A DNA stretch of 64,000 bases from Sipunculus nudus (GCA_026874595.1 CM049317.1:37358401-37422400), one strand, 5' to 3'; shown: positions 11,970 to 24,020, counted from the first letter of the stretch. Made by a program: numbers and translations. Notes: a model not told the origin generated them from the letters alone.

Positions 11970-12064
11970 TCTGGCGTAGCCAAGTGGTAAGCACCCGACC
12001 GGAAATCGGAAGACCATTGGTTCGTTTCCCACCGTCAATGAACCGACCTCTCACTATATACCAT

Positions 12065-12070
<6 letters not shown>
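11970..12070 (+). mobile_element. tRNA-derived SINE
   Basis: TAGCCAAGTGGTAAG fits the RNA polymerase III A box and GGTTCGTTTCCC fits the B box, at tRNA-like spacing with an anticodon-arm-like CCGGAAATCGG between them. The sequence then runs into the TGAACCGAC..ATACCATTTTCAT tail shared with the 11.7-kb hairpin and ends in (AT)n. The tail makes a SINE far more likely than a true tRNA gene; the acceptor stem is not convincing. Confidence 0.65.
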
Positions 12071-12147
<77 letters not shown>

Positions 12148-12150
12148 AAT
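12069..12150. repeat. (AT)n(GT)n(AT)n microsatellite
   Basis: Compound dinucleotide repeat forming the 3' tail of the SINE. Polar (IY)n and (VC)n frames through it are artefacts. Confidence 0.95.
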
Positions 12151-12194
12151 ATATATAGAAAGAGAGAGACAGAGAGACAGAGAGACTATGTGTA

Positions 12195-12400
12195 ATTGTT
12201 ACACCAGGACCGGGAAAGTTACGCTACTAAATGGCGGCTCCTGTAGACACTCGGGTCGACCATTGATATATAAGAGGAAATAATAGATTGAGATTTTAAA
12301 AAAGTCACATCTAAAATCATGTATGATAAAACTCTTATGTCACTTTTAGGAACAACTATCTCAAGCCAGGGTTTTTGTCATTTGCTGGTTTATTGGCACC
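12195..12400 (+). repeat. Dispersed repeat family A, copy 2, second part
   Basis: GGCGGCTCCTGTAGACACTCG, ATATAAGAGGAAAT and TTTTTGTCATTTGCTG match 1238-1410 in order. With 11553-11640 this forms one copy split by about 550 bases. Confidence 0.6.
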
Positions 12401-13135
12401 AAAAACTATTAGTTTAATGTGGAGCGTTTAATATGCTCTCTATTTTTTTTTATTTATTTTAAAAAATTGTTTTTTTTACTTCAAAAAAATACATTATTCC
12501 CCTTTTTAACGAACAAACCGATTATAGCAATCAATATATTTCTACAAATGGTATTATTTTATATTACACATAAGTAACTTCCATACATAGTCATATTCGT
12601 AGACCCTTTATTTAGGCCTACCGAGCAACAGCATGATGCAGTGGACCTTGTCATTGTCACCGCCAAACGAAGCGGGAAATCATACCGAAATTGTGAGAGA
12701 GAATAGACTTTTAGTGTAACCTAATATGATCAATTCTACGGTTTAGGATATAATAAGGAATTGACACAAAGTCATTAGTTTGGGGTGCCTATGCCATAGC
12801 CGTAATAGGCTATGGTGAATTCCAAAATGCGTTTGGGATTCTGTCCGCCGTTATATGCATGTAATCGCAAGAGATCGTCCGAGACCGTGTTTGCTTTCAA
12901 AATTTTACATTTTACATTTCTTGGCCAATTCAGGATAAACTTAAACCGGCATGCTTTTCTGTACAGGCGCAAGGTACGTGTTTTACAATGTTATGACGTC
13001 ACAAAGGTGATACGAACCACGTTACAAAAGTAATATGCATCACAAAGGCTTAGCACATCCTCCCATTGTTATAAAAAAGATTACATATTGACGCTGACAT
13101 TAAACTAGGTAAGTTATCTGGTTAATTTAACGAAC
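12400..13135. other. Noncoding stretch, no gene recognised
   Basis: Contains overlapping frames on both strands at 12775-13033 with no recognisable domain. No repeat partner seen. Confidence 0.35.
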
Positions 13136-13139
13136 CTGT

Positions 13140-14110
13140 GAGCTAATGCGATGGTGTGGCGTCGTCCGTCCTCCGGCGTCCGTCGTCTGTACATTAATCA
13201 ATACTATCTTTAAAAACGACAGGCGCTAGCATCAGGAAATTTTAAGCAAAAAATTAGCCATCTGAAAAACTATATCCGATTTTCGCTTATTTTTTGGCTA
13301 ACTGCATTTTCTTAGATTTAATAGAGAAAAAGCTAAAAAAAGCTAAAAATCTTCTCATCCGAAACGGTCCAGCCAAATTGTTCAATATTTCAGAGAAATA
13401 ATCTCTTACACCATCTCTCTCAAGTTTCTTCGAATCGTTCCTGTTCGGTGATTTTTGGCCGAGTTACAGGAAGTTAAACCTAGTAATCTGTCAAAAAAAC
13501 ATACTAAAATTTCAATCTCAGAAACGGCTGGAGCTATCATCACCAAATTTTGTGCCAACGTTGGTCACATGAGTCATATCTTTAATTGAGGTATTGGTAG
13601 CTCCACCTGCATCGGCCTTTTTTGTTCATGGGTCATCAGTTTCTGTATCATACTAAGGGCTACAAAGAACTTCTTCTCTGAAACGATATGGCCAAATTGT
13701 TAATATCGCAGAGAAATGATCCTAGCGTAGTGCTTTCTGGAATTTGTTCAAATGGTCTCTGTTTAATGACTGTTGGCTGAGTTATGGGAAGCTGAATTTA
13801 GCCATAACAGCCCATGTTAGCTCAGTGGCTACAAAGATCTTCTTCTCAAAAAGCACTGGGCCAAATTCTTAAATCTTACAAATTAAATATCCTCAGATGT
13901 TGATAATTCAAGTTTGATCAAATGGTTTTGGTTCAGTGCTTTTTGGCTGAGTTAGGAGAAGCTGAACTTAGCCTGTTTGCTGTATCTTCCTATGTGAGTG
14001 ATAAACCTGCAAAACGTGTTTCGACTTAGGCCACTGAAGCCAATTTGTTTAATATTTTACAAGAATAATCCCCACAATAATTCTTATAATAATTGTCTTT
14101 AATATTTCTA
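13140..14110 (+). repeat. Degenerate ~165-bp tandem repeat
   Basis: The opening GTGTGGCGTCGTCCGTC..CGTCCGTCGTC is followed by units marked by GGCCAAATTGTT..ATATTTCAGAGAAA-like text near 13362, 13680, 13848 and 14026, and by GGCTGAGTTA..GAAGCTGAA. Spacings are about 318 (two units), 168 and 178. This is a known style of molluscan and other marine-invertebrate dispersed repeat beginning with GTCCGTC runs. No protein. Confidence 0.65.
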
Positions 14111-14344
14111 CATGAATAATTTTTGGATGAATTATGGAGACGGAATTTAGTCATTTTACCATATATGTCAGTTGTGTGAAGCAGTTACATCTAGCCTGGC
14201 ACCAGTTTAACAGCATCTATAACATCATGCCACTAGATTTCAGGTTAAATAGCTTGGCAGACTACCAACTATTTCAGATTCTGCAACAGGCCAAAGGTCA
14301 GCCTGGACCTATTCATAGCTTTGGAAGACTGGCAACTGTATCAG

Positions 14345-14585
14345 ATTAGGCAAATGGTCAAGAGTTCACTCGGTGCAGCCAGGTAAAGGTCAAGAGTTCA
14401 CTCAGTGCAGTAGCTGGATTCTATTTATAGCTTTGGCAGACTGCCACTGTATCATATTTGGAGCCAAAGGTCAGCCTCGATCTATTAATAGATTTGGCAT
14501 TTGACAACTGAGTCAGAGTATGCAACAGGTCAAGAGTTCACTCAGTGCAGCCAGGTACAGGTCAAGAGTTCACTCACTACAGTAG
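14345..14585 (+). repeat. Short tandem repeats with GGTCAAGAGTTCACTC
   Basis: The phrase GTCAAGAGTTCACTC occurs near 14357, 14391, 14530 and 14561, in pairs about 33 bases apart, and the larger block with GCAGCCAGGTA is repeated about 175 bases away. It looks like a local duplication of a small repeat. Confidence 0.7.
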
Positions 14586-14699
14586 CTTGAGCCAGCAATG
14601 TTTCACAGTTCACTCGGCGCAACTGCCTTTCTCACCTAAGCCTGGTCAACCCAGTGCATCAAACTCGAGATCCTTGATGTATTGGCCTGATATTTTGAC

Positions 14700-14985
14700 C
14701 TGTCTATGGGTCTTTGATAGCTTTCTCGTTCACAAGATAGGTGTCGCCACCTACGATGACTTCTGCACTGTGTATGTGCCTCCTTATTTTTCCAGAGGAA
14801 TTTGATATGTCAGCCTGAAATTGGGCAAATTTATACATATTGTAAAGCTTTGTCGTATACAAGACTGGTGGTACCACCTACAATAATTTTTGCACAGTGT
14901 ATGTCCCTGCTTATTTCTCAGGAGTGGATATCAGTCTGAAATCGGGCATATGTATATATCTCTGACACCGTCGTATACTAGACAT
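14700..14985. repeat. Repeat pair with GGTGNNNCCACC palindromes
   Basis: Two ~125-bp units: GGTGTCGCCACC at 14740 and GGTGGTACCACC at 14867, each followed by CTAC(A/G)AT.A.TT.TGCAC..TGTATGT, TTATTT, and CAG.CTGAAAT.GGGCA. The layout resembles the reverse of the 5950-6610 family (palindrome, TGCA, GTATAC words). Confidence 0.55.
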
Positions 14986-15169
14986 GTAGGCCTACTTGAA
15001 AAGTAATGGCCCAGCATTGAAACATTATACCTCACACATTGTATCATATGGTGTATGTATTCCATTTCGTGAATTACCGGAAGCTTTTGAATGTCAGAAC
15101 GTACCACTATCTAGGACATAGGTCACGTTTATTGACAGTAAAATAAAAGCCTACTGGCCAAGGGCAGCA

Positions 15170-15925
15170 TCATTAGATGTAACAATAAACCTCCTTGGGT
15201 CTCTTCGATTGGTTCAGTAGCTAAAAAGGGCAACAAACAAAGGCTCATAACTGACCTGAGAATTATTAACAAATACAATGATGCCCCTACATTTAGTTAC
15301 GAGGGCATAGACACAATCGCAGAACTTATACAAGCTGATGATCAATGTTTTCTATAGATTAAAAGCAAGGCTTCCATCATGTACCGGTCATCCTGATTAT
15401 CAGAAATATCTGGGTTTAAATGGCAAAATAACTATTACCAGTGGACTGTATACTTCCTTTTGGGTTATCGTGTAATCCATATTTCTTCACATAGGTTTTA
15501 AGACCGGTAATTGCATATCTTAGAGAACAAGGTTTAAGAATAGTCATTTATGTGAACGATTGTATTTTAATGAGCTCAAAAGAAAAAAAATCACTGGTCA
15601 GATTGACATACTGGTGCATACCTTACAGGATCTTGGATTCTGTATTAACTGGAATAAATCTCAGCTGAATCCCATTACCAGGATCGTGACCATCGAATTC
15701 ATCATTGATACTTGTGGTACAAATAACGAACCTTGGATTGAAATTCCAAAATCAAAAATTACAAAATTACGCAAATCATTAAACAGGGTGCTCTGTCAAA
15801 CGTGTGCAAGCGCCACACTAGCGAGGATTGCAGGCACGTGCGTCTCTATGACTAAGGCTTTTATTCCAGCAAAACTGCTGTTGCGTAATATATATCGCCT
15901 CCTATCAACCGTGAAGTCATGACCA
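15170..15925 (+). pseudogene. DIRS-type reverse transcriptase, degraded
   Basis: Across frames one can read the DIRS-type reverse transcriptase series: RLITDLRIINKYNDAPTF and GIDTIAELIQ, then a degenerate FHHVP, then PFGL..NPYFF, VLRPVIAYLREQGLRIVIYV and, from 15560, a 120-codon piece ending in the thumb-like region LARIAGTCVSMTKAFIPAK. The catalytic YVDD is YVND, and there are stops and shifts near 15357 and 15440, so it is inactive. The placement just upstream of RNase H and methylase-like fragments supports a DIRS or Ngaro element. Gag and the tyrosine recombinase were not found. Confidence 0.8.
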
Positions 15926-15984
15926 TATACTTCCATTATCGCCACATGTCGTACGTGATTTCCAATGGTGGCTACAGGGACTTA

Positions 15985-16425
15985 AATCATGGAATGGAAA
16001 GTCAATGCTCTGACCACAGATCACCGCTCAGCTCATTACAGATGCCTCCAGCACCGGCAGGGTTGGAGTGACAGGGACATTAGAAGGCAGTGGCCTATGG
16101 AATCAACGTGTTGGGCGAATGCCCTCAAATTACAAAGAGCTTCTGGCGATAATAATGAGTCTAGAGTCATTCCAGAAAGAACTTCGGGGCAAACACGTTC
16201 AGGTATTGTCCGACAACGTGTCAACAGTGGCATACATCAATCATTTCGGGTATCCAAGCCAGTCGCTGTCAGACCTCGCACAGTCTCCCTAGAGCCGTTG
16301 TCTGGAGCTTGGTATATCGCTCACAGACCAGCCCGACACCTGCAAGGCCTTCAGAATTACCGTGCCGTCAGACTGTCAAGACTGTCTTCCAGACACGACG
16401 AAAACTGCATCCAAAACTATTCTAA
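15985..16425 (+). pseudogene. DIRS-type RNase H, degraded
   Basis: The frame at 16068-16292 reads TGTLEGSGLWNQ, YKELLAIIMSLESFQKEL, GKHVQVLSDNVSTVAYINH, typical of the RNase H of DIRS elements: the E of the ELLA helix and the D of SDN are present. Upstream, in another frame, is the first-strand part (ITDASSTGWG-like). A shift near 16290 leads to LTDQPDT in place of the last catalytic block. Confidence 0.75.
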
Positions 16426-16800
16426 TTCATAGATTCGGCGTTTGGCCCCCACACAATCGACAGATTCGCGTTACTAATGTCTCACCAGGTGGCGCTTTAC
16501 AACAGACAGTATTACGATCCGACTTCACAAGGTGTAGACGCATTAGCTTAAATAGATTGGGCTCTACACAACAATTTCTTGAATTGTGCTATACGACTAA
16601 TACCGAAAGTTCTCGATGTGCTAGAACAACAAGGAGCAACATGTACAGTCATCGCACCCCACTGGCCGGCACAGGCTTTGATTCAGCGACTGAAGGACTT
16701 GGCGATCGCTCAGCCGTTGTGCAAAGACTCGGTCATTTCGCTCAGTCAGGCTGTACCGGAGCCGTGCGTGGGAAGAGAAGCTTAACTTGCTAAACTGGTC
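16425..16800 (+). pseudogene. DIRS methylase-like domain, degraded
   Basis: Read across frames: FGVWPPTIDRFA, HQVALYN, YDPTSQGVDALA, DWA, then from 16579 NCAIRLIPKVLDVLEQQGAT, IAPHWPAQALIQRLKDLA. This order (DRFA, DALA.DW, PP/IP..VL, IAP.WP.Q.W) is the DAM-like region that follows RNase H in DIRS elements. The normal NPPY-like residues are altered, and there is one frame break near 16560. No recombinase follows within the next kilobase. Confidence 0.7.
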
Positions 16801-16839
16801 GGTTCGTGCACGCAAAAGTTCAGAAGCTTCAGGATTTCT

Positions 16840-19015
16840 GTCGAATAAATGGTGCTACATTCCCTTAGACTGAAGGCCGTGACCCTGCTGGCGCTGGTCT
16901 TTATGCAGAAGTTTCATACAATTGCCAAGCCGATTTTATCTCCATGATACAACGGTCGAGAAAAACTATTAAAAATTAGAAAGATAATCTAAATTCTACG
17001 AAAACTAATTCGCCACTAATTAGGCGAAGGTTCAGGGTAGGGTCTTCTCTATTTATTTAAACCTTTGATATTACCTGGTGAATCTAAATTATCAATCCCC
17101 TGATTACTTTTATATTGGATCTTGATCTCTGGTAATTATATATAACATGCACCGGGAGTTCGTTAATATTATTTTATGTAAAGAGAATTTTAAATCCGAC
17201 TGCTAAACCTTATTAAATAGGGTTTCGTTATTCATGATGCCCTAATCATGTCATTTATTATATGTATTCGCTGAATTTATAATACTCGGATGTCATTTTA
17301 CCTTTGTCGCACCGATGTACACATAAATCAAATATGCTTAAAGTAATAGGTTACAATGTCTGTTGATATGATCCTACTCTTTACTCAGTTAAAACAACAC
17401 GGTCGTACGATTAATTTCCATTTATTTCAGGCATTTGAAGAAAATTCAGGCTATCAAGGTTATTTTAAAATTATTTTCTGAACAGATTAATCAACAAGAG
17501 CCTCTTTATTACTGATATTAGGTAAATATTTATTAGCCTGTTGTTTGCTGATACTTTAATACTTCGTGAACTTGCAGTGCAAAACCTGTAAACATGGATA
17601 GCTTGCAGGAAAGGATAATTAAATGGATCATCCTAAAAGCTATCCATATTCACCTATTATTATTATAACTTCGCATTTTTTTAACTCCAACATGCAGAAC
17701 ATTCCAATATTATTGGCGTTTGTTTTCAGGGACAACACTTTCTATTCGTATTTATTTCATATGCATACTTATTAGAGATTTTAAGTGTTCGTATACAAAT
17801 ATTTTCGAATAAAACAGTTAAGGAAAACTTAAGTAGCTTTTCATGTCCCACCAACCGCTTATTATTGTTCAGGAAACCTTCAACTTTCAAACAGCGGATG
17901 CCCTACTACACCAGGCCGGTTGTATCTTATCTCACATAATATTCTGAAATGCGCAGGCTGAGAAATAGAAATTATTTTTGGGACATGCGGATATGTTACC
18001 GACACACCCGGATAGTATTGAGATGACATAATATTAACAATATATATAAAGTGTTGACAGGCTACATCTAGGTCTCCCTAGTGTGGCAACCTAACCGCAA
18101 ACACAAAGAAATATCGAAGATATTTATTTTGTGAAGTCTGATCATTGTCCACAGTCATGTTGCTGAAACTGGCGACTTATATCCCGACCCCGGCGGGTTC
18201 CTAGGCATCCATAAAACAATATTACCAACCAACACATCATGACGTTTCGTAGGTCTGTACAATGTCTTTTCTGTAGTGCTTAATATATTTTTCCATTTCG
18301 TTTGTATATTGTGGCTTGCATGTTATGGGTCCATTGGTTGGAATGACCCGCTTAATCATCCATGTGAATAAATACTGAAATCGTTACTGATAAAGCAGGG
18401 CTACGATGAACGAAGTGGTGTGATGAAGGACCGATTGAAACTATGTTTTCTCTTTGTAATCAATATAATATAAGTTCTGAAAGACCAGTTTATTTCATGC
18501 TTCTTTTTAGCCATTTCAGTTTTAAAACGTAAAGACAGTTTCGAGATCGTTAGGAAAATCCCCCACTTAGGGCAATATTTTGGAGAATCCCATGGAGTTT
18601 TGCAGGGTTCCAAGATTTTTAAGCATATGTAAAAGATCGATATAAAATGAAATCAATATTTTGCAACATTTTACAATTAATCTAAAATAATATTGATACA
18701 ATATTCCATTCCTTGTCGTCTTTATGGTTCTGGGACGATAACACTGTATTCACAGGGTTTTTCCTTTCAGAATTTGTTAAGACTAGCAGTACAAACTCTT
18801 CCTAGCTCCACCGATATTATAATCTCCTCTTGAGTGTTTTAATAAACCTAGATAAGTCAAGAACTCAGTACCGTCACGAGACAGTATAATATTATATTAT
18901 ATGTGGTGCCAAACGACATAAGCATATGATTTATATAAATTTAGTAAAATATAGCCACCTATAGCAACATCTATATGTGCAGTGTAATTCATGGCTTGCC
19001 CAATAATACCCACTG
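16840..19015. other. Noncoding stretch, no gene recognised
   Basis: About 2.2 kb of AT-rich sequence without tandem structure, recognisable protein or repeat partner. An isolated antisense frame at 18401-18613 shows no domain. Confidence 0.4.
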
Positions 19016-19021
19016 GTATCT

Positions 19022-19600
19022 TTAAAAATAACCTGTTTAAGCTAATGAGACAACTCTCAAAATCTAATCAAGTATTGCCTCATACTTGGTAAGTACGCAT
19101 ATGAAGTTACAGCCTGATTTGCCCGGCAGAATTTGACTTATTAAGGTGGCAAAGGAAGTACATGTGGGAAGGTAATAAATATGCAAAACAGGTAAAACAT
19201 GCAAAAAAAGGCATATGAATGCAAAAGAGTTCCTAAGAATATAGTAGAATCATGTCCTCGGGGGAAAAAGTGTTACATGTTCAAACATGTAATGGATAGA
19301 CTTGAGAATTTGATAAAATTGACAAAAATTTACACATGGCTGATTTTTATAATTATGCAAATGACCTACTTAATATGCAAAGATTGACCCAAACAGTTAA
19401 TCAACATGTCTGAGGGGTACTTTCAAGGTATCGAAAATGTTCTGTACTGATCACAGTAACGGTTACGTTTTGAGCTCGAGCGCAAAGAAAACTGCTCGTT
19501 AAGCTAATTTGTATAATTAAGCTGTTGAGACACCTTTCAAAATCTAATCAGGTGTTGCCTCGTACTTGGTCAGTACGCATATGAAGTTATATAAGAAGAA
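19022..19600 (+). repeat. Direct repeat pair of a ~90-bp block
   Basis: TCAAAATCTAATCA, GTTGCCTC, TACTTGGT and AGTACGCATATGAAGTTA occur in order at about 19052-19112 and 19535-19590, with GTTTAAGCTAAT / GTTAAGCTAAT upstream of both. The second copy ends in an AAGAAGAAGAAGAAAC tail, as retroposed short elements do. Two copies of one dispersed repeat, about 480 bases apart. Confidence 0.65.
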
Positions 19601-19609
19601 GAAGAAACA

Positions 19610-20700
19610 AAAGAGAGAAAAGTAGGGAATCAATAAGCCTCCTCAAGCAGGAGAACCTTATTTATATAATGTCACAACCTAAGTTTAGGTAGCACCTTTG
19701 TCATGTGAAGTTATTATGTTATCCCCATCGATTTATCAAGGGATCAAAGTGATGTTCCGGTAATACTGATGGACCGGGAAGCCCGTGCATTTATTTGGAC
19801 AATAAATTTTTTTTTATTGTTGTTTAAATCATGAGTGAGGGCATATCCTGTGCAGCTGTCTCCGCTCCGTAACGCGGAGACTCCTATGTTACATAATCAC
19901 TAGCCGGGTCTCTGAAGTTTCCGCTCACATCAAGTCAGTTGGTATTTTGCACGTGTCTCGTGCAGGACTCCCAAGTCTCACTTAAGTTTATTTCATTTCT
20001 TATCATTGAATAATTTACCCCTAACCTACCCACCATGGTAACTATTTGTGAAGATAGTCTGCGATTGTCCTACGTGATTTGTTGTTGAACTGTATAATAT
20101 GAAGGTGTTTTTCATTTGTTCTTCCACACGTTTAAAATTTGAACAATTTCTGCGGTAATAAAAACCAGGCTATCTGAAAGCTCGAGTTTTGTCATTTATG
20201 TATTTATATACATTAGGTCATATAAGAACGATATTCAATTTAATTGTGTACAAGTGGCAAAAATGATGACACTACCGAGCCTGAGTGAGTATAGTCTGGC
20301 TGAACTATGATTATGCACGGTGCATTCCAACGCTTACTTTTTATTATTTAAGTATATACAACATACATACACAAAGCAAATGTGAGGATTTTGATAAATG
20401 TGAATAGGAAGGTTTTTGTTGAAGGTAACCGCCTCAATTTTTTAATGAGTATATGTACATTTGCAGAATTTTATTCATGTTTCGGACTTCGTGACAGGGC
20501 AGTAGCACACGCTTTCTCCCATTTTATATCATTGTGTTAACCAGGCCGATGAATACTGCCCTTGTGGGCCCTGGGTTGGTTATCGTCCCCATTCCTGGGT
20601 CAAACAACCGGAGAACCCCCTAAAGGCGCATTCGTTTGTAAATGAAACACAGTCGTTGGACACGGCCTTCCCATTAAGCCTTCATAGCGCTTACCCTGTG
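19610..20700. other. Noncoding stretch, no gene recognised
   Basis: Contains a small inverted repeat CTCCGTAACGCGGAG at 19865-19879 and a poly-T stretch near 19807. A GC-richer block at about 20545-20635 may be a repeat edge, but no second copy is in the window. Confidence 0.35.
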
Positions 20701-20703
20701 TAG

Positions 20704-21440
20704 TAGTCCAGGATCAATTGTCATTTCGTGGGAATTTCATGAAGAAAGCTGGCAACATACATCATTTTAAAGCTTATAACCTCAGCAATCTGAAAATCCA
20801 TGTTGCCATTTTTTCCCTACAGTTTCAAGGTCACCAAACAAGGTTAAGGTCATGGCTTTTAATATATATTGAATTTTACCCGTGTCAGTTGTCATTACGT
20901 CGGAATTTCATGAAAATAACTGGCAACATTTATCATTTTAATGAATTTAACATTATTAACACGTTGCAATTTTCCTTAAACAGTTTCAAGATCACCAAAC
21001 AGGATCAAGGTAATGGGTTTTGATATTTATTGATTTTTCATGGTCAGTTGTCATTCTGTGGGAATTTCATAAAAATAACTGACAACATGCATCAATTAAA
21101 AGCTCATTACATTGTCAGTCTAAAAACCTATGTTACCACATTTTCTCTTTAAAATAATGGTCAATAAAAAGGTCAAGGTCAATGATTTTATTCCTATTTT
21201 TTCCTATTTTATTCTTCCTTGGGGATTTCATGAGGGAAGCAAGCATCATACTTTATGTTAAAGCTGATTTCCATATCAATCTATAAATCATTGTCTCTCC
21301 CTTCAGATGCCGGGCCAACAGACAAAATCAAGGTCATTACTTTTAATATGTCTTGATTTTTCCAGGGTCAGTTGATATGAAAAAGAATAGTCATAAAAAA
21401 GCTGACAATACATAAAATTTTAAAGTTTATAACCATATTA
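20704..21440 (+). repeat. Left terminal inverted repeat, ~170-bp units
   Basis: Units start with GTCAGTTGTCATTCTGTGGG or variants and include ATTTCATGAAAATAACTGGCAACAT, TTTAAAGCTTATAAC, CAATCTGAAAATC, AGTTTCAAGGTCACC and AAGGTCATGGCTTTTAATAT. Unit starts lie near 20710, 20886, 21043, 21210 and 21365. Aligned against the reverse complement of 24030-24798 the order of blocks is the same. Confidence 0.75.
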
Positions 21441-21546
21441 ATCTAAATATCAATGTTGCCATCTTTTCTCTGCAGATTCAAGGTAAACAAACAAGGTCAA
21501 GGTCATGGCTTTTAATATATTTTTATTTTCAAGGGTCAGTTTTTAT

Positions 21547-22006
21547 TCTGTGGGATTTTTATGGGTAAGCTTGCAACATACATCATGTTTAATATTGTAA
21601 CCATGTAAATAAATGAATTTTACAATGCAGTTTCAAGGTCAACAAAGAAGGTCAATGGCATGGATTTTGATATTAAAATTTCTTTATTGCTATAGAAATT
21701 ACTTACGTCAAGGACATTCTTTTGAAGCATATTCCTGTTCTGTAGTATTTTTGCCTTTGAGCTTCAGTCCATTAGCGATTTATGTGATTCTGTTGGATTT
21801 TTATGAGTAAGCTTGCAACATACATCATGTTTAATATTGTAACCATGTAAATACATGAATTTTACAATGCAGTTTCAAGGTCAACAAAGAAGGTCAATGG
21901 CATGGATTTTGATATTAAAATTTCTTTATTGCTATAGAAATTACTTACGTCAAGGACATTCTTTGAAGCATATTCCTGTTCTGTAGTATTTTTGCCTTTG
22001 AGCTTC
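21547..22006 (+). repeat. Recent 220-bp tandem duplication with spacer
   Basis: 21547-21766 and 21787-22006 are almost identical (a few substitutions, one missing T near 21961). The spacer between them, together with the flanking bases, is the word CTTCAGTCCATTAGCGATTT plus ATGTGAT (21762-21788), which recurs exactly at 23120-23146. The near identity marks it as much younger than the surrounding ~170-bp units. Confidence 0.85.
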
Positions 22007-22059
22007 ACTGAGGTTCGATATCGTAATGCAAGGTCAAGGTCATTAAAGATCAATGCACT

Positions 22060-24020
22060 GAATCGATAGTTAATGGCCAGTCGTCTGGTTATAAGCTGTC
22101 TTGCAATTTCCTTGAAAGGAGGACACAATATATATTGCAGCTCACGACGTGAATTTAAAGAACATGTACTGCTATTTTTTTCTCAAAAACTTCAATATCA
22201 ACAATTAAGGTTTAGTGCCATTTTCTATTCAACATCTCGCCCATACTTACAATAATCTTTGCCCTGAGCAAAAAACCGGTACAATGGACATTTTGGAACA
22301 AGTATATTGCGAGACTGTCTTTGGATGACTTCCTCTGGGGCCACAGACAAGCTCTTTGTATTTGGGCATAACTGACTTATGAACTTGTTTGGTTCTATTT
22401 TGTTTTTAATTTTTCATGTTGACAGAGAATAATGTGGCAATGATCTACGTTAATGGTTTTGCGATCCCTTTGTATATCTGTGTTCAACAGCCTTCAACAG
22501 TTAGAAAATTTTAACTTCCAGTGTGCTCAAAGGCATCTCTGTGCTCGTGTTTTACATGTCACAGTGAATTTCGGGAGTCTGATGAACTTTCACTGGGTTC
22601 TGGCAGGATCTCTAGCAAGAAATTTCTAGGCTTTGGAGTGGACGATATTTGATATTGATATTTGAATATAACTTTTTTAAGGTATAAATATTATCAATTT
22701 TGCACACACGAATCTGTAAATAAAAAATATGATAATTTTTATGTTGTGCAGCATGTGATGAAAATTGGGAAAATGGTCAAAACAATGCATGGACAATGCA
22801 TGTTTCATATGTAATTATTTTTTTCAAAATTGTCCATACCGTGTGAGGGGGTGGCCACCTACCACACCCTACCCCTGCGTGCGCTTACGCGCCCTCAAAC
22901 TCTCTACCCTAATGCGTCCCCCTCCCCACTTTCAAAAACGCTTTACTTATTGTAGCTGTAATGATTCGTGCCATATAATTGACAGCTGGCCGGATGGCAA
23001 GATTGCAGGATGATAGAAATTTCAGATCTATACATTTCAGCATGATGGAAAGTCCGCTAAGCTGAAAACAAGAGCCCTGCATAGAAGCTCATTTATTAAA
23101 ATTGTTTTAGCTCAGCTAACTTCAGTCCATTAGCGATTTATGTGATACCACATAATTTAGAAATCTGTTATACAGTGAGATGTATGTGAATTCTCCTACC
23201 AAACCTATAACTGCTCCACTGTTACCTCGTTGCTTCGAGAAGGAAGGAAGTACTTCCGTTTTTAATTGAAAAAGTGTTACCCTATTCAAGACTTTCCATT
23301 TTTAAATAATCCTCTGCCTTTTTATATAGATTTAATACAATGTGCTGGCTAGCCCATTATGAAATTTGACCAAAATATGTGAAGTTATAACAGTTTTTCA
23401 GGAGACCATGCCATTATTTAAGATCGATCAGATCACAAAATGCGCAAATGGTCAAGCTCGCTGTTTGGTTGGCCTGAATAGGGGTTACGCTCTTTACATA
23501 GCGCTTACTAATAGGCCAACTACCTATATCGTTAGCGCTGTTTGTTATGGCCTTGTATCCTAAATCTCTACACCAGAGGGGAGCACTGTATTTTGGTCGA
23601 ATCAGATGAGACCCTGTGCTGAAGACAAAACGGTTTACCAACCAAGCGAGGAATACACGAAGCCAATGTTGTTCATTTCGTTTTGAGTGACAGCTCCAGC
23701 GACCGTTTGAACGTAAGATTTTACACAAACATATACTCAGTCGGGTGAAATATAATTTGAAAGTTTACAAAGCTCAGAAGGAGTTTTCAATGCAAAATAA
23801 ACTTATTCAAATGGACATATTCGATTAATTAACAGTATAACACCTATGGCTTATTTACATGGTTATTGGATGCGGGTTATTTAAATAAACTTTTGCCGCG
23901 CATATCGTACATTTCTACAAAAATACAGAGTTTAAACAATAAAGTTTACACTTGAATTTTGCTACTACTTTTTAACAATTTGGATGTGTTTGTGTTCAGT
24001 TCAGTTTTCGGTTCAGTGCT
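22060..24020. other. Interior of the long-TIR element, noncoding
   Basis: No transposase recognised. A C-rich patch at 22840-22935 gives a proline-rich frame of no clear meaning. At 23095-23125 GTTTTAGCTCAGCTAACTTCAG resembles the complement of the CAGTCAGCTGAGCT end of the composite elements. A pair of opposed open frames at 23366-23728 lacks recognisable domains. Confidence 0.4.

Noticed and set aside
11970-12060. Functional tRNA gene
   Set aside because: A and B boxes are present but a proper acceptor stem is not evident, and the tail is shared with other SINE pieces.
12069-12150. (IY)n and (VC)n protein frames through microsatellites here and at 29793, 30475, 35707 and 56120
   Set aside because: Dinucleotide repeats are open in several frames by composition alone.
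20718-21023. 101-codon frame with internal repetition
   Set aside because: Within the tandem units of the left terminal inverted repeat; repetition is at the DNA level and frames differ between units.
22765-23013. Proline-rich 82-codon frame
   Set aside because: A C-rich DNA patch in the interior of the long-TIR element; no family recognised and no support for translation.
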